A program made the translations under genes and the position numbers. From Pyrinomonadaceae bacterium (GTDB lineage: Bacteria > Acidobacteriota > Blastocatellia > Pyrinomonadales > Pyrinomonadaceae), in assembly GCA_022843305.1 (NCBI GenBank), contig JALHNX010000037.1:1-35005 (forward strand): a stretch of DNA of 35,005 nucleotides, read 5' to 3'. Positions 32,336 through 35,005 of the stretch are shown piece by piece. The notes beneath the pieces were generated by a model, which was not told the origin of the DNA, searched no databases, and saw only the letters and a list, made by a program, of their open reading frames with translations. The first letter of the stretch is position 1; each line of letters begins with the position of its first letter.

Positions 32336-32778
32336 CTAACGGGGGATTTTTCCTTCTCCGAGTTTCTGTAAATCTTCTTCGGCAAATTCAACGTCGCGGC
32401 TCCGCGAACAGCGGTCAACACGAAGTTTGCCGTCCTCGTCTTCGGGCGCGTAAATCAGATATTTGCCGCCCTTCTTAAACCACGTCTGAAAACGCGCCGT
32501 TTCGTAAACATAAATTTCAAGGCGCTTGGTATTTGCGCCCTTCCAGTATTTTTCGACCTTAAAATCAACGCGGCGGACATCACCGTTTTTCTCATCGCCG
32601 ACGACTTCGCCGACAAACACGGCTTTCGATTGCCGGTAAGCGATCTCAAAAGACCGAATCGCACATTTTGCGCCGAAATTACGCGATTCGCGCTTTTCGC
32701 CGTTTGAAGATTAGACGAAAAGCCGAAACTGATGGCTGAAAAAACAGCCGCCAAAGCGACAATAATTCTGATTTTCAT
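32336..32778 (-). pseudogene. Frameshifted secreted protein with NTR/TIMP-like domain
   Basis: A signal peptide (MKIRIIVALAAVFSAISFGF) is read from ATG 32778. The rest of the protein lies in another frame: KCAIRSFEIAYRQSKAVFVG, then EVV...VEKYWKG, then YETARFQTWFKKGGKYLIYA, then DRCSRS and LQKLGEGKIPR, ending at 32336. The frames part near 32710, where TCT is followed by AA and TCT again, as from a 5-bp insertion that also creates a TAA. The pattern (Cys near the start, AVFVGEV, VEKYWKG, GxxYLIYA, CSRS) is that of secreted proteins related to the netrin/TIMP fold in Acidobacteriota. It could be a true pseudogene or an assembly error. Confidence 0.72.
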
Positions 32779-32867
32779 TTCTTTTTCCCACCCGAAAAGG
32801 TTTGCTAAAGATTATTTAAATTGTAACGATTCGGCAAATGTAAAAGCAAGATGTTTATTTGCAAAAA

Positions 32868-32952
32868 ATCAGTATAGTGAGCGGTAGCGAGTCCGTTTCG
32901 CTATCACGAAGTTTACTGAACAAAGATGTTCGCTACCGCTCACTATACTGAT
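32868..32952. repeat. Palindromic element, 23-bp perfect inverted arms
   Basis: ATCAGTATAGTGAGCGGTAG and the next three bases (32868-32890) are perfectly inverted at 32930-32952, around a 39-nt loop. It lies 11 nt after the tsaD stop. There is no T tract, so it is more like a REP/MITE-type repeat than a classic terminator, though it may end the tsaD transcript. Confidence 0.8.
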
Positions 32953-32963
32953 TAAGAGTCAAG

Positions 32964-34040
32964 TTACAGCCGGTAGCGCACCTTTTTCCTTTTCAAATCC
33001 GCGTCTTCATTCTCGAAATTCTGTAAACGCAAAGTAACGTCCGCCGTCATTCGCAAATCGGATTGTTCACCGTTCTTTAAATGAAAATAACCCGCCGCCG
33101 CGATCATCGCCGCGTTGTCGGTCGAAAGCTGTTTCGAGGGAAAATAAACGGGCAGATTCCGCTTTAAGCCAAATTTTTCAGCCGCCTCGCGCAAAGCGAG
33201 ATTGCAGGCGACACCGCCCGCGACGATCAGGGTTTTCGGCTGAAGTTCGGTGGCGAGCTTCTCGACATTTGCCATCAAACTTCGCACGACCGTCGCCTGA
33301 AAGCTCGCCGCAATGTCTTTGATCTTCTGATCCGGCTCTTCATTTTCCCCAACAGGCACGATCTCGTTTTCGCGGATATAACGCGAAACGGCGGTTTTCA
33401 GACCGCTGAAACTAAAATCCGGTCGCCCGTCGGAAATCTTCGCGACCGGAAATTTTATCTTCGCGGCATCGCCTTCTTTTGAAAGTTTTTCGATCACGGG
33501 TCCGCCCGGATAAGAAAGTCCGAGCATTTTGGCGACTTTATCGAACGCTTCGCCCGCCGCATCATCGCGCGTCCGCGAAACGATCTTATATTTGCCTTCT
33601 TCGGGAATAAAGAAAAGATTTGTATGTCCGCCCGAAACGATCAGCGCAAGCGCCGGATATTCGACCGGCGGGTTTTCAAAAACTATCGAATAAACGTGTC
33701 CTTCGATATGGTTGACACCGATAAACGGAATGTCCAAACCCCACGCCAAAGCCTTTGCGTAACTTACGCCGACCAGCAAAGAACCGATCAATCCCGGACC
33801 TTGCGTAACCGCAACCGCGTCCAAATCCTGAAAAGTAACGTTCGCTTTTTCGAGCGATTCTTTAACAACCGGCTCGATTTTTTCCAAGTGTTCACGCGCC
33901 GCGAGTTCGGGAAAAACTCCGCCGAACGGACGGTGCAGTTCGATTTGCGACGAGATTACCGACGACAAAATTTCTCTGCCGTCTTTGACGACCGCCGCCG
34001 CCGTTTCATCGCACGAGCTTTCAACGCCTAAAACTAACAT
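32964..34040 (-). CDS. tsaD: tRNA N6-adenosine threonylcarbamoyltransferase TsaD
   Basis: The 358-residue protein of the ASKHA fold has [16 protein letters not shown] at the start, the metal-binding HIEGH (H111, H115), [25 protein letters not shown] and [12 protein letters not shown] near the C-terminus. With TsaB and TsaE it transfers the threonylcarbamoyl group to A37 of ANN-decoding tRNAs; the partner genes are not in the window. The start is at the usual family position. It ends with a short basic tail ([11 protein letters not shown]). Confidence 0.97.
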   Translation of the reverse strand: MLVLGVESSCDETAAAVVKDGREILSSVISSQIELHRPFGGVFPELAAREHLEKIEPVVKESLEKANVTFQDLDAVAVTQGPGLIGSLLVGVSYAKALAWGLDIPFIGVNHIEGHVYSIVFENPPVEYPALALIVSGGHTNLFFIPEEGKYKIVSRTRDDAAGEAFDKVAKMLGLSYPGGPVIEKLSKEGDAAKIKFPVAKISDGRPDFSFSGLKTAVSRYIRENEIVPVGENEEPDQKIKDIAASFQATVVRSLMANVEKLATELQPKTLIVAGGVACNLALREAAEKFGLKRNLPVYFPSKQLSTDNAAMIAAAGYFHLKNGEQSDLRMTADVTLRLQNFENEDADLKRKKVRYRL

Positions 34041-34119
34041 TCTTAAATTTTAATACAAAAACGCGTCTTCCGTAGGGTAGAAAACGCGATGCTGGGGTGA
34101 AACTTGTTGATGTAAAAAT

Positions 34120-34326
34120 TTATTGACGATTACGTTCGATTTCCGCCGGACTTTTCAAATCGCCGTCAACCGCGCCGCCGATAATGCCGGTAAGAAACAA
34201 TATCGCGGCGATCACGATAAAAGCCAGAACACTCAATAAAGCCCAGATCACGCCGCGATACGACCGTGCCGTGTCTTCCCTGACCACTCTTTCCTCGCCG
34301 TCAACCGTTATAGTATCTTTTGCCAT
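34120..34326 (-). CDS. Small single-pass membrane protein
   Basis: The 68-residue product is not recognised. A polar N-terminus (1-25) leads to one strong transmembrane span (about 27-50, WALLSVLAFIVIAAILFLTG) and a polar tail. AAGGAG (complement of 34333-34338) 6 nt before the ATG is a strong ribosome binding site. It is upstream of tsaD on the same strand, 79 nt away. Confidence 0.7.
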   Translation of the reverse strand: MAKDTITVDGEERVVREDTARSYRGVIWALLSVLAFIVIAAILFLTGIIGGAVDGDLKSPAEIERNRQ

Positions 34327-34601
34327 ATATTTCTCCTTAAAAATAGTTTCGATATTTTCAACTTATTAATTTGGCAATGCCCGTGCCAAACACGAAAAAT
34401 GACTGTAAACATTGCCTTTTATTAATTTTTTGGAAAAATAATATTTTTTTTTCGTATCGTAACAAAACGCAGGCTTTGAACGAATTTGATACACCGTCCG
34501 CAATTTCCCGTGCGGCGTAAAACCTGTTGCCTGACATTCGCGTTCCGAGCCGTAAATAATGACCCGATAAATCGCTTAAGTTCTGTTTTTGTTTTATTTT
34601 A

Positions 34602-34861
34602 TAGGGCTTTCCTATAAAATGAAATTAGCATTTCCGGCATTTGATAAATTGCCTCCAACTTCAGTTGGAGGTTAAGTTTGATTTTTATGAAAGGCTTGAG
34701 CCGAATTTCTGAAAAAACAAATCTTCCTGACAGCTTTAGCTCAATTGAGCTAAAGCTGTCAGGAAGATAATAAAATTAAAGAGTTCGGCTAAAGCCTTTT
34801 TTGGTTGACTTAGATAACCTCCAACTGAAGTTGGAGGCAATTTATTTTTATAGGAAAGCCC
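34602..34861. mobile_element. MITE-like modular palindromic element with flanking direct repeats
   Basis: Terminal inverted repeats AGGGCTTTCCTATAAAA (34603-34619 with 34846-34862) bracket further inverted modules. These are TAAATTGCCTCCAACTTCAG (starting 34645) with its mirror ending 34844, AAAGGCTTGAGCCGAA (from 34690) with its mirror at 34784-34799, and a perfect 48-nt palindrome at 34721-34768. TGTTTTATTTTA occurs directly on both sides (34590-34601, 34862-34873), possibly a target duplication. The inner words are shared with the element at 19059. The rest of 34327-34987 holds no gene I can support. Confidence 0.78.
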
Positions 34862-34903
34862 TGTTTTATTTTAAGAAAATAATTTCATTTTTGTTTTTTT
34901 TTA

Positions 34904-34932
34904 TTGTCGAAATCTGACTTGTTGCGTATAAT
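34904..34932 (+). promoter_or_regulatory. Promoter of the gene leaving the window
   Basis: TTGTCG (34904-34909), 17-nt spacer, perfect TATAAT (34927-34932), 55 nt before the ATG at 34988. Confidence 0.75.
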
Positions 34933-34987
34933 CCAGCAAGCGTCAAAAACGCCTTCCAAATATCAGAAAACAATGGAGAAAAATTTA

Positions 34988-35005
34988 ATGAATTTTCAAA
35001 GTCAG
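34988..35005 (+). CDS. Start of an unidentified gene (cut by window end)
   Basis: Only six codons (MNFQSQ) are inside the window. GGAG at 34974-34977 lies about 10 nt before the ATG, and a good promoter precedes it. No function can be given. Confidence 0.55.

Noticed and set aside
34366-34576. About 69 codons open on the minus strand (ending with stop at 34366)
   Set aside because: It has no ATG/GTG/TTG start, no recognisable family and no ribosome binding site; it could be a gene remnant but cannot be supported.

Overview
The window looks like an accessory-plus-core stretch of an Acidobacteriota chromosome, most likely class Blastocatellia. This is inferred from the gene types; no marker gene settles it. 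The pointers are an Oar-like TonB-dependent receptor with an N-terminal carboxypeptidase-regulatory-like domain, a MauG/cytochrome c peroxidase-type protein with an FN3 module, a sugar dehydrogenase carrying FG-GAP/VCBS repeats, a relic of a TIGR02999-type ECF sigma factor and a Uma2 nuclease.

Layout: 1-1688 (-) di-heme peroxidase, cut by the window edge; 2055-5912 (+) TonB receptor; 5970-6659 (-) aat; 6722-7042 (+) small membrane protein. From 7134 to 17046 runs a surface-polysaccharide cluster: two GT4 genes with a Uma2 nuclease between them (-), then GT2, methyltransferase, Wzm-like permease and Wzt-like ATPase (+), a zinc-ribbon methyltransferase (-) and a double GT2 (+). A GH133 amylo-1,6-glucosidase follows. 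Next come a GNAT acetyltransferase, a decayed ECF sigma gene and an SLC13-type anion permease, then fumC, a small secreted cystatin-like protein, and rplU-rpmA. After a roughly 520-nt orphan structured RNA with its own promoter and terminator comes a housekeeping run: obgE, a small ORF, nadD, rsfS, rlmH, a DksA/TraR zinc-finger gene and comF. The end holds a secreted sugar dehydrogenase (-), a frameshifted NTR/TIMP-like secreted protein (-), tsaD (-), a small membrane protein (-) and the first codons of a gene leaving the window on +. I found no tRNA, rRNA or CRISPR array.

The most unusual non-coding content has three parts. First, the ncRNA at about 25440-25966 combines a TTGACA-16-TAAAAT promoter, at least ten local hairpins (several capped by GNRA or UUCG loops) and a strong terminator, and I cannot assign it to a known RNA class. 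Second, short tandem repeats with a 7-bp unit occur at least nine times. They are usually inverted pairs that form hairpins filling operon gaps and abutting start codons; one separates the rpmA Shine-Dalgarno from its ATG, and two sit in-frame inside genes. Third, there are MITE-like palindromic elements, including two modular relatives at 19059-19238 and 34602-34861. The window therefore combines conserved growth genes with repeat expansion at the junctions between them.
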